Positions 18,401 to 24,000 of a stretch of DNA of 34,503 bases are shown piece by piece. How positions within the stretch are numbered: the stretch's first letter is position 1; every line of letters begins with the position of its first letter. The stretch covers positions 1 through 34,503 of the forward strand of contig JAFEFW010000634.1 in the NCBI GenBank assembly GCA_018240405.1, given 5' to 3'. The translations under genes and the position numbers were made by a program. The notes under the pieces were generated by a model, which saw only the letters and a list, made by a program, of their open reading frames with translations, was not told the DNA's origin and searched no databases. This stretch comes from Pseudomonadota bacterium (GTDB lineage Bacteria > Pseudomonadota > Alphaproteobacteria > Acetobacterales > Acetobacteraceae).

Positions 18401-19937
18401 TGAAGTTATTCGACATCACCAGCTTACCGCCGCCAGACAGAGTAACGGTCTGGCTGGCAAGGCGAATACTTGAATATCCGGTATTACTTACCTGATTTGC
18501 ATACAATGTCCCCTGATTGGCGATCACGCCGCTGAGGTACAGGCTACGCTGGTCACTGACCACCACAGTCGCTCGGTTTAATATCGAACCGAATGTAAGC
18601 CCGTCGAGGCCGCCGTCCCCACTGGCAACATTGACCACAGCGCCGGGGCCGGAAATCAGGTTGCCGCCCATGATCGAGCCACCGCCCAAATCGACATGCG
18701 CGCCGGCGCCGATCGCCTGGACCGTGCCGCCGACGTTCTTGACGGCGCTTTGGATCAACAGCCCGCCCGTGCCTGTCGCTTGCAGTGTGCCGGTATTGAT
18801 AACTGTGTTATTGCCGGTGTTCAGAACCAGTGCATTGGCCAGATTGGCAGTCACCGTACTGTTGTTGGTGAACGACAGGCTGCCCCCGCCCAGCTGGCCG
18901 GCACCATCGATGGTGTTGGTCTTGTTGACGAGCTGGAAGCCCGCGTTGATCGTGGAAAGGATCCGGTTGTTCGGATTGTCGCCGAGATGAACGGCGCCGG
19001 TGCCCTGCAGCGTCACGATGGGACTGGCGATGCGCAGGTCTGTGCTGTTCCCCGTCGAGACGGGGTTCAGGACGCCGTTGTTGATGATGGTACCGAGCAG
19101 ACTGAGCGCCTGCGCGTTCAACACCTGAATCGTGCCGTTGATCGTGACAGTGTGCAGGGGCAGACTGTCCAATGTAGCGCTGACGCTGGTGGCCTGGACG
19201 ACGCCACCGGTATTGGTGGTGATCAGGCCGCCCGAAACGACACCCTGCAGTGCCACCACCGAGTTGGCGCCGGTGGACAGGATCGTGCCACCCACATTGT
19301 TCATGTTGCTGGCGATGACCAGTTTGCCGCCGGCGGTCGCCTCCATGGTGCCGGTATTACGGATAAGGTTGCTGCCGGTATTGACCGTCAGAGCCGCGGC
19401 TGCCTGGTTGCCATTGATAATGCCGGCGTTGGACAAGGTCATCTGGCCGGCACCGAGTGCGCCCGCACCGCTGATGGTGTTGTTGACGTTCTCCAGCGTG
19501 TAGCTCGCCTGGGAGCCGTAGATCTGGTTGCTCGCGTTGGCGGACATCTGGATCTGCCCGCCGCCCTGCAACCTGGTCAGCCCCTGGGTCAGGATGATCC
19601 TTGTGTTTGAGCCGGCGGAATTCTCCTGGATCGTGCCGCTGTTCACGATCGTGCCGCCAAGCTGCAATGTGGCGTTGTCGCTGATTTTCAACAAACCAGC
19701 GATGCCGCCGCCGTAGGTGCCGTTGGCAATGCCAAAGGTCGTCGCGGCGCCGATACTCAGGGTGGCCGTCGCAGTAATGGAGAAACTGTTGACCGTGGCG
19801 CTGGCCGTCGTGTCGACCGACGCGGCCCCGACGTTGATGACGGCATCGTCCGCCACGCCAGGAACAACTTGCGGAGACCAGTTCTGAGCGTCGTTGAAAT
19901 GCGTGCTGAATCCGCCGATCCAGTTGATCAGGGCCAT
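10458..19937 (-). CDS. giant 3159-residue beta-helix-like repeat protein
   Basis: This is a single uninterrupted frame. The composition is Gly/Ala/Asn/Thr/Val/Leu/Ile-rich, I find no cysteine, and Lys is very scarce. This is typical of surface or secreted beta-helix proteins. There is no Sec signal peptide and no C-terminal autotransporter barrel. The C-terminus (GDAVDLKDLNFAGAV, then an F-x-L-S-D-D-G-T-G-x-V pattern) resembles the terminal domains of proteins thought to leave by type I secretion. Two modules run in tandem. Each has a WIGGF...NWSP header (Trp6 and Trp1488), six ~190-residue repeats with an NNRIYG-like motif and an ISGAGQLG-like motif, a NTNLAEG cap, and a GDVIDL-type terminal domain. 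A Gly7/Pro linker joins them near residue 1475. A GGGGGA ribosome site precedes the ATG. No transporter genes are nearby; adhesin or biofilm matrix protein is inference. Confidence 0.85.
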   Translation of the reverse strand: MALINWIGGFSTHFNDAQNWSPQVVPGVADDAVINVGAASVDTTASATVNSFSITATATLSIGAATTFGIANGTYGGGIAGLLKISDNATLQLGGTIVNSGTIQENSAGSNTRIILTQGLTRLQGGGQIQMSANASNQIYGSQASYTLENVNNTISGAGALGAGQMTLSNAGIINGNQAAAALTVNTGSNLIRNTGTMEATAGGKLVIASNMNNVGGTILSTGANSVVALQGVVSGGLITTNTGGVVQATSVSATLDSLPLHTVTINGTIQVLNAQALSLLGTIINNGVLNPVSTGNSTDLRIASPIVTLQGTGAVHLGDNPNNRILSTINAGFQLVNKTNTIDGAGQLGGGSLSFTNNSTVTANLANALVLNTGNNTVINTGTLQATGTGGLLIQSAVKNVGGTVQAIGAGAHVDLGGGSIMGGNLISGPGAVVNVASGDGGLDGLTFGSILNRATVVVSDQRSLYLSGVIANQGTLYANQVSNTGYSSIRLASQTVTLSGGGKLVMSNNFNNRIYGNSGYYTLINLNNTISGSGQLGFGQMTLVNQAGGLISADAAASQGSSGQLLVNTTNSILTNAGIMQATNTGGLMIQNTIVKNTGGIKAINAGSTVYLDNSTVQGGQLVASAGAGIATTTNNAALDGINNGALSIVGQVNVTSQSRLDVAGTINNAGTILLNQLGATGTTNLQITSQQVVLQGNGFGKVVMSNNGSNRIYGANSNVQLVNVNNVISGAGQIGVNSLSLVNQALGRIVADQTTALVINTGGNVLRNAGIMQATGTGGLVLSSSVIDNAGGTIQALGAGAHVDLSSAWVEGGTLTTSGVGAVIRSTDASSVLDGITSGVLTNQGVVQVQNATSLKLVGTINNTGTIALASVGANANLIVSGQTAVLQGGGQVVLSDVANNRIYGSSGYYDLINVNNVISGAGQLGVGGLTLINQANGVINANQSNALIVNTGAYIATNSGLMESTSAVVGNGGLVIQNMTLNNAGGTILAAGAQAHVNLDGAYIEGGTLATSGGGIIATIGNAALDGLTSTPLLNTGVVVVNDHTRLDLVGSIVNSGTIRSNATSVSGNTDIRLIGWTTTLSGAGQLQLSDNATNRIYGASSNYTLVNQGNVISGAGQFGANTMNFVNAAGTIQATGTNALVIGLNGGTGVNAAGAFMNANGSGGMIISSGIITNNGVMTVNNGSALTYQAGVINTNLAEGDLIGGIWRAFSSGAGATLSMTGGPIVNNQAILILSGANSIIRAGTGSGGTPYTNLESSLRSVVAGGQLRVQGNRGYTSSLDLLDTGLIQLAGGTFQVGTLTLGATGVLAGTGVVDEAPINNGKIQAQGGLLTVTGNITGTGSLLIDNASTLELGGIVSEVVNFTTGAVGTLKLDIATNFYGTITGLALGDVIDLADIAPASVTGVSMAADKVIVSYTGHPDLVYAVAGPGINPAVNKFVAAADGAGGTKLTLTAGAAVAGSGTLPTPPGGGGGGGFPPVNKTWIGGFGNSFNTVSNWSPVGVPTATDYAVIGAGFSVVASVVNTVKLLDLGAGSSLNISATNFTITDGTGAGGIAATGTIAYSNANLFLGGTIANAGLIAPTSTGNTNTDLRLSKNTVLTGGGRIVLSNDTYTRIYANNGSYLLDNVSNTISGTGLLGVGLMSLTNEAGGIVNANVLGKALTVNTGGNALTNAGTMQATLGGTLYLQSAMTNIGGVITAVGAGSVVNLQASVIGGTVTASTGGVVQAIGNTAALDGLGLHPVTLSTALQVNDAQSLTLLGGINNNGTIALKSTGGFTDLRLNSAIVTLRTGGTIAMSNNANNRIFGNSSNYQLVNVNNKIIGAGQLGSGQMTFSNAGLVDANQTTALVLNTNGNVVTNTGTLQSTGTGGLAVQSTTINNAGGTIQALVAGAHVDLSASAIQGGSLKGFIRTTGDATLDGLAAGAITNNGTMQISDQTNLFVSGIINNLGTILLNQISLAGAARLRLASQIVTLQGGGRLVMSNSDSNQVYGQSASNTLINVNNIISGAGALGSGQMTLINQAAGVIKADQDATYFGTGQLVVNTASNLMTNAGTMMATATGGLRLYNTTIGNAGGTIAAFGADTHVDLDTAWILSGTLVTTGGGVIQVVSNAVLDGITNGPILNLGTVLVNDQTRLDLAGTINNVGSILLDQQSIGGATDLRLVAQNVVLQGGGQVLMSNNSLNRIYATDSTIQLVNVNNTIAGAGQLGANLALTLINQATGLINANQATALAVGTNGRLATNLGLMESTNTGGLLIYNTPINNAGGTILATGAGSHVDLATATIEGGVLSTALGGVINVIDRASTLDGLTVGAISNLGTIQINNAQMLRLAGTINNAATIVASAVGSVGKTDLRIDGQNVVLQGGGSILMSNNANNQIYGSNAKNQFVNVNNTIAGSGALGVGATMFMTNQAAGVINANQKTALVVNFGANIMTNAGRMEATSTVAANGGLVLVNTTINNTGGTIRAVGTLAHVDLVGATIEGGIVTTLTGGIIQTGLNSTSTLDGLTVGAITNTGTIRINETSKLQLVGAIANAGTILQSAFSLSGSYADLIAAGGGATLTGTGRLLLSDNANNRIYGSLLINQGNTISGAGLFGTGGGFGFVNTSGSIIATGTNALVFNLGASASGVNGPGATMSATGTGGLLLANGIYTNSGIMAVGDGSSLTYRYDAINTNLAEGVLSGGTWRVIAGANGATMLLTGGPLAVDAATIVLQGAGSVLRAGTGLGATPYTDIEQTLTSVAVGGQLQVLGGRNYISGLTIDDNGIIQLGGGTLQAAGLTIAAGASLFGFGTVVTPVTNAGTINAKPGTLTVNGNISGTGSLIADAASTLVLSGGSNSAGSVIDNGTVKLGGGALQATSLSVATAGAVLSGFGTITGPIANAGTVAANGGVLNVNSAVSGAGTLRADVGGTLFLKGATNTAASAQANGTLRLSGGTLQATAGTVAATGVLLGFGTVSNAIANAGKIQANGGTLAASGAVTGTGILQTDAAASLNLNGSTNTAASVINNGTVSIGASDTLTVTGSVAAASSGIFILNNAAVLEVAADTGNANRMSFIGSTSRLIVDAVASFGTNVGQASYTGPLLQNFGVGDAVDLKDLNFAGAVQTYTAATGLMQLTSGATLATLRFDNATVSGPGVFQLSDDGTGHVRVTHT
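10850..11565 (-). repeat. three 81-82-aa tail repeats in module B
   Basis: Units beginning LFGFGT, LSGFGT and LLGFGT are spaced 246 and 243 bases (marker positions about 11548, 11302 and 11059). Each contains a TNAGTI/ANAGTV/ANAGKI strand, a TLTVNG-like strand and an N-T/S-A-A/G-S segment. Module A has only one such unit. Confidence 0.75.
15480..19937 (-). repeat. module A of giant protein: header plus six ~190-aa repeats
   Basis: The NNRIYG-like motif falls near 19520, 18958, 18386, 17791, 17216 and 16631, a spacing of 562-595 bases. The module ends with a cap (NTNLAEG), one unit of the shorter tail repeat, a GDVIDLADI terminal domain and the linker at about 15490-15560 that encodes PTPPGGGGGGGFPP. 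Confidence 0.85.
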
Positions 19938-20150
19938 GGTGTAATTCCCCCAGAAGGTCGCTCAGACAAAGCCGTGTTGTCGAGGCCGGTGGTGATGAGG
20001 GATTCTTATAATCACAAAACAGATTTGAATTGAACATTATGTCGAGTCCGCCAGGACAATTGCCGAAAATTACACCTGAAGGAGGAGTATAAGCAAAGAT
20101 ATACAACTATAAATTGATGTTAAAGTTTTGATACCGCTTCTGCGCTGCGC
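19938..20150 (-). promoter_or_regulatory. AT-rich upstream region of the giant gene
   Basis: From 20001 to 20130 I count about 33% G+C, against a clearly GC-rich background, and there is no gene. A TTATAA (20011-20006) with TTCAAT 17 bases upstream (20034-20029) is one possible but weak promoter. TTAACA and TATCTT farther up are another. The region is likely the promoter and leader of the giant gene; the exact elements are uncertain. Confidence 0.45.
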
Positions 20151-20181
20151 CGGCGCTTACCTGGTATCACTTGCTACAACC

Positions 20182-20220
20182 GGATCAGGCCGCGGGCGAC
20201 TTGGTCCGGCGGCCTGATCC
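20182..20220 (-). terminator. stem-loop after the SDR gene
   Basis: A perfect 12-base inverted repeat, GGATCAGGCCGC (20182-20193) and GCGGCCTGATCC (20209-20220), encloses a 15-base loop about 43 bases beyond the SDR stop. No clear U-run follows in either direction, so it is a terminator-like or transcript-end hairpin rather than a classic intrinsic terminator. Confidence 0.55.
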
Positions 20221-20262
20221 TGCCCATCTCGGTCAGTTGATGTCAGTGTATTTCGGTGCGTA

Positions 20263-21234
20263 TCAGCGACCGGGATACCACCCGGCCGCGGCGGCAAAGC
20301 GCTCGTAAAACTCTGGTTCGTAGGCGTGGTCGGGATCCTCACGCACCATGCGGTCGATCAGCTGCGCATCCGGACCGACCAGGATCCGCAGGCGGTCGGC
20401 CTTCACTCCATCCAGGATGATCTTTGCCGCATCCGCCGCGCTGGTTGGTGCATCTGTCACGAACCGGCGTGCGCGCTCAGCGTGCATACGCTCGATGTCC
20501 CCATCGGAGTATTTTGAGGGGTCCCGGCCCATCGAGGCCAGCCGTGCACGGATCTGCGCGATCTGCGGCGCGGTAAGTCCGTCCGCGTCGGTGTTCGTTT
20601 GGACTCGCAATGAATTATCCCGAATGCCGGTGCCGATGTGGCCGGGCATGACAACCGACACCTTGATATGTGGCGCGTTCATCCGGAAATCCGCAATAAG
20701 CGCCTCGGTAAAGCCCTTTACCGCAAACTTGGCCGCGGAATAAGCGGTGTGGGGCGTATCCGGTCCTACCGACGCCCAGAACCCGTTCATGCTGCTGGTG
20801 TTGATGATGTGCGCCTCGTCAGCGGCGCGGAGCATCGGCAGGAAAGCGCGCGTGGTCAGGTAGACGCCACCCCAGCAAATGTTAAAGGTGCGCTCCCATT
20901 CCGTGCGTTCGTTGGCGATCAGGCTGCCGCCGCCGCTGATGCCGGCATTGTTGAACAACAGATGGATGCGATCGGTCGCATGCTGCTGTGCCACCTCGTC
21001 ACGGAATCGCAGGACATCCGGTTCGTGGGAGACGTCGGCACGATGGGATGTGATGCGCAGTCCCTGCGGCAGTCCGGCCGCCTCACACAGGCGCTGCGTT
21101 TCCGCCATGCCGCGGGCCGACACGTCGCACATCGCCACGGCGCAGCCCTCGGCCACCAGTTGCCGCACGAGCTCGCGGCCCATGCCGGAGCCGCCACCGG
21201 TTACGACCGCCGTCTTGCCGGAAAAATCTTTCAT
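20263..21234 (-). CDS. SDR-family NAD(P)-dependent oxidoreductase
   Basis: This is a 323-residue short-chain dehydrogenase/reductase. The cofactor motif is TGGGSGMG (residues 12-19), NNAG lies at 95-98, the catalytic Ser in NTSSMNG (147/148), and YSAAK gives Tyr165 and Lys169. A C-terminal extension of about 70 residues beyond the usual ~250 contains a DPSKYSDGDIERM segment. I chose the ATG at 21234 because it begins MKDFSGKTAVVTGG with AGGGAAGGAA just upstream; the frame extends further but without homology. It lies 120 bases downstream of the carboxymuconolactone-decarboxylase-like gene and is probably co-transcribed. The substrate is unknown. Confidence 0.88.
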   Translation of the reverse strand: MKDFSGKTAVVTGGGSGMGRELVRQLVAEGCAVAMCDVSARGMAETQRLCEAAGLPQGLRITSHRADVSHEPDVLRFRDEVAQQHATDRIHLLFNNAGISGGGSLIANERTEWERTFNICWGGVYLTTRAFLPMLRAADEAHIINTSSMNGFWASVGPDTPHTAYSAAKFAVKGFTEALIADFRMNAPHIKVSVVMPGHIGTGIRDNSLRVQTNTDADGLTAPQIAQIRARLASMGRDPSKYSDGDIERMHAERARRFVTDAPTSAADAAKIILDGVKADRLRILVGPDAQLIDRMVREDPDHAYEPEFYERFAAAAGWYPGR

Positions 21235-21354
21235 GGTTGTTCCTTCCCTGTGCATTTGCGGCAGCTGCCGGGCGTTGCCGGCGGCTGCACGCTTGATGAA
21301 CCTAGCCGCGCAGCCGGCGCTTCGCCCAGCCGCCACCGCCGTGACGCCAGCCGG

Positions 21355-21915
21355 TCAACGTTCCAGTCCGGTCGCACCGACCGGGACGTCGTAGAAGGCC
21401 AGCGTCATCGCCACGCTTGTGTAATGGCCCATCAACGTAATGACATCGGTAATGCCAACATGATCCAGCGCCTTGACTGCTCTGTCATACAGACCCTTTG
21501 GCACCCAGCGGGCGCTCGCCAGGGTCGTCGCCATCTCATAGACGATCTGCTCGCGCTCATCGTCGAACGACGTCGGCAGCCCGCAGAGAATCGCCTCCAC
21601 CTTGTCCGCCGGTAATCCAACCTCCTTGGCACGCCGTTCATGCGCAGCGGTCGGATAGGCGGCATGCCACCGGCTGGTGACGACACAGACAGCGATCTCG
21701 CGCTCGCGCTCCGTCAGCGAGTAGCGGCCGGGATTAAAGTGGGCGCCGAACGGGCCAGCGACCTTGGCAAGCTTCGGGTTGTGCACCCAGATCTTTGTCG
21801 GTCCGGGGAGACGGCCGCGCGATTCGATCATCGCGTTGTAGCCCTCTTGCTGTTCCGGCGTCATTTCGTCGTACGGCAGCTCCCGGTAGCGGCCGAATGT
21901 CGGTTGCTCTGACAT
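21355..21915 (-). CDS. carboxymuconolactone decarboxylase (AhpD-like) family protein
   Basis: This is a 186-residue all-alpha protein of the CMD family (PF02627 type). The region GPTKIWVHNPKLAKVAGPFG, followed by LTEREREIAVCVVTSRWHA, is the family core. It lacks the CxxC pair of peroxidase-type AhpD, so a redox role like AhpD is unlikely. The ATG at 21915 has GGGAGAG upstream and starts MSEQPTFGRYRELPYDEM, a typical N-terminus. The longer upstream frame has no homologous character. It heads a probable two-gene unit with the SDR and is divergent from the serine hydrolase at 22149. The three genes could form an aromatic or lactone degradation set, which is inference. Confidence 0.82.
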   Translation of the reverse strand: MSEQPTFGRYRELPYDEMTPEQQEGYNAMIESRGRLPGPTKIWVHNPKLAKVAGPFGAHFNPGRYSLTEREREIAVCVVTSRWHAAYPTAAHERRAKEVGLPADKVEAILCGLPTSFDDEREQIVYEMATTLASARWVPKGLYDRAVKALDHVGITDVITLMGHYTSVAMTLAFYDVPVGATGLER

Positions 21916-22148
21916 CGTTTCTCTCCCGTCCTGACCTGACTTTCCATCGGATAATGGCCGCCCGGTCCGGCCAGAAGTCATAGCCGAACCGGGCGAAGCG
22001 TGCCACGGCGCCACCCCGGTCACTTATTGGCGCGGATCGCCGGGACGCCCCGTTGCCGGAACGGCGGCGGCGGCGCGCCTGGGCAGCCGCGTGTCGATCT
22101 GGCACGCTGCTGCCTCGACCAGCACGATAACAAAACGGGAGTAAAACA

Positions 22149-23306
22149 ATGAATTTGGATACAGGCCGCACCCGCCCGGACCTGATAGAGCCGTTCAGCG
22201 ACGCGGTTCGCCAGGCAATCGCCGCAGGGGAAGTCGGTCTACAGGTCGCCGTTTACAGTGGCGATGAGCTTGTGGTGGACATCTCGGCCGGAACAGCCGA
22301 CAGCGCCGCCGGAACGCCAGTCACAGCCGATACGCTGTTCCCCACCTTCTCGGTCATCAAGGCCGTCACGGCGGTGGCGCTGCACATCCAGGCCGCGCGC
22401 GGCCTGGTCGACTATGACGCGCCCGTCGCCCGCTACTGGCCAGAATTCGCCGCCAACGGCAAGGCGCGGATGACGGTGCGCCACGTGCTGCATCACCGCT
22501 CCGGGCTATGGCAAATGCCCGCCGACGTGACGCCCGAGCGCATGGCCGACTATGACTGGATGTGCGACAACCTGGCGCGGATGGCGCCGATGTTCGAGCC
22601 GGGCACGCGCAATGGCTACCAGAGCTACACATTCGGCTGGCTGATCGCCGAAGTGGTTCGGCGCACCGATCCCAAGCGTCGTCACTTCCGCGACTTCGTC
22701 AGCGAGGAAATCCTTCTCCCGCTCGGCATCAACGATCTGTGGATCGGTGTTCCGGCGTCACAGCACCACCGCATCGCCACCCTCATCAATGCGCAGCCAA
22801 GGCCATTGCCGCCGGATGCGCCACGCTTCAAGGCAATCCCGCTGCATGTCGGCACCAGCGAGGAGATCTTCGGTCGCTCCGACATTCGCCAGGCCTGCAA
22901 TCCCGGCGCCGGCGGCTTCGCCACCGCCCGGGACATGGCACGGTTCTTCGCCATGCTGGCAAACGGCGGCAAGCTGGGCGACGTCCGGATCCTGCCAACC
23001 GATCTGGTGCGGAGTTTCACCACGCCGCGGCCGGGTTCCGACGCGATCGATGACGTGCAAGGCATCGTCGTACGCATCGGCGCCGGCTTCTGGCTTGCCG
23101 GCAACACGCAGCCGGAGAATCTCGGGCGGCTGATTGGCACCAATCCCAACGCCTTTGGGCATCCCGGTGCCGGCTGCTCGATTGGATGGGCCGACCCGGA
23201 CCGGCGGCTCGCCGTGGCCATCCTGCACAACCGCATGACATTGCCGCCCGCCACTTCGCAGGATCCGATACGCGCGGCGGTGACCACAGCATTTGGAGCA
23301 GATTGA
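22149..23306 (+). CDS. beta-lactamase-fold serine hydrolase (class C/EstB type)
   Basis: This 385-residue protein is of the beta-lactamase/esterase family (PF00144). The nucleophile tetrad S-V-I-K is at 68-71 (FPTFSVIK), the second-site Tyr lies in NGYQSY (157), and an HPGAG motif (about residue 339) stands in the third-box position. There is no signal peptide, so it is likely a cytoplasmic esterase, lactonase or amidase, not an antibiotic beta-lactamase. GGGAGTAAAACA just upstream of the ATG is a plausible ribosome site. The 233-base gap to the divergent CMD gene should hold both promoters. The neighbours suggest hydrolysis of a lactone or ester in the same catabolic route, but the substrate cannot be read from sequence. 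Confidence 0.85.
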   Translation: MNLDTGRTRPDLIEPFSDAVRQAIAAGEVGLQVAVYSGDELVVDISAGTADSAAGTPVTADTLFPTFSVIKAVTAVALHIQAARGLVDYDAPVARYWPEFAANGKARMTVRHVLHHRSGLWQMPADVTPERMADYDWMCDNLARMAPMFEPGTRNGYQSYTFGWLIAEVVRRTDPKRRHFRDFVSEEILLPLGINDLWIGVPASQHHRIATLINAQPRPLPPDAPRFKAIPLHVGTSEEIFGRSDIRQACNPGAGGFATARDMARFFAMLANGGKLGDVRILPTDLVRSFTTPRPGSDAIDDVQGIVVRIGAGFWLAGNTQPENLGRLIGTNPNAFGHPGAGCSIGWADPDRRLAVAILHNRMTLPPATSQDPIRAAVTTAFGAD

Positions 23307-23418
23307 CAGGCTGGCCCTGCGACGGCGTAACGCCCGGGTGTCAGGAGTGGCCGGGCTGCGCCGGCTGAGATCATTACGGAATCGGCGGCGGCTCCTGCGT
23401 CCGACGGCCGCGGCCGGG

Positions 23419-23847
23419 TCACGACAATTCCCACTCATCCGTCAGCCGCTTTCGTTCTGCCGTCAGCCGGTCGTGCCGCAGCTTCGTGCGACGGTCGTCG
23501 ATCAACTTAACGATGATCGGCAGGCCCAGTGTCAGCACGAAGCCAACGCCGCAAAACAGCACGACGATCAGGATCGTGCGAACGTCGGTCACCATGCCGA
23601 CGCATTGGCGCAGCCCGTCGCATTCGTACCAGATGGACACCAGCGGACGCATGCTCGCTGCCGCCTGGAACAGCAGCACGGTGCGCCCAACGGCCTTGCG
23701 TGGCGTCGGATCAAATAGCCAGAGCAGCACTCCGGGCAGTTGCAACACAATCACCGCAGCCGCAATGTCGGGCACAGTGGCAATCAAGACGCCCCCACCG
23801 ATGCCGGCGGTGACCAGCAACAGGGCAATGCCTAGGCGCGACAGCAC
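23419..23847 (-). CDS. small membrane protein, unknown function
   Basis: I do not recognise this 142-residue protein. It has two closely spaced hydrophobic segments (about 4-24 and 28-45), a loop with two cysteines (C76 and C82, in YECDGLRQC) and a third segment (about 91-116). It ends in a strongly charged, probably helical tail (DDRRTKLRHDRLTAERKRL). I place the start at the GTG at 23847 because it opens directly on the first helix. A longer TTG-initiated form to 23931 would add a basic, unconserved-looking extension. It lies 153 bases downstream of the kinase-like gene on the same strand and is convergent with the serine hydrolase. The cysteines could form a disulfide if the loop faces the periplasm. 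Confidence 0.6.
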   Translation of the reverse strand: MLSRLGIALLLVTAGIGGGVLIATVPDIAAAVIVLQLPGVLLWLFDPTPRKAVGRTVLLFQAAASMRPLVSIWYECDGLRQCVGMVTDVRTILIVVLFCGVGFVLTLGLPIIVKLIDDRRTKLRHDRLTAERKRLTDEWELS

Positions 23848-24000
23848 GGGATTCGTTCCATCATGTGGGGGCGCTGATAGCGGCAGACCTGAGCGCCGCG
23901 TCGTATGCAGACGGCGCCGTTGAGCATGCAATCAAGAGAACTTCGGCAGTCTGCCATGGTGTTTTGCGTCGAGCCGATGAGGCGCCATCCGGCCCGATGG

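Noticed and set aside
10702-19610. Many plus-strand frames of 60-318 codons opposite the giant gene
   Set aside because: They are repetitive mirror images of the repeat-coding strand, with no domains and no ribosome sites.
10458-19937. Regularly spaced repeats resembling a CRISPR or satellite array
   Set aside because: The period is 555-600 bases, copies are diverged at codon level, and one intact reading frame spans all of it. It is protein-repeat DNA.
23307-23418. Terminator between the convergent serine hydrolase and small membrane-protein genes
   Set aside because: I found no inverted repeat strong enough to report.
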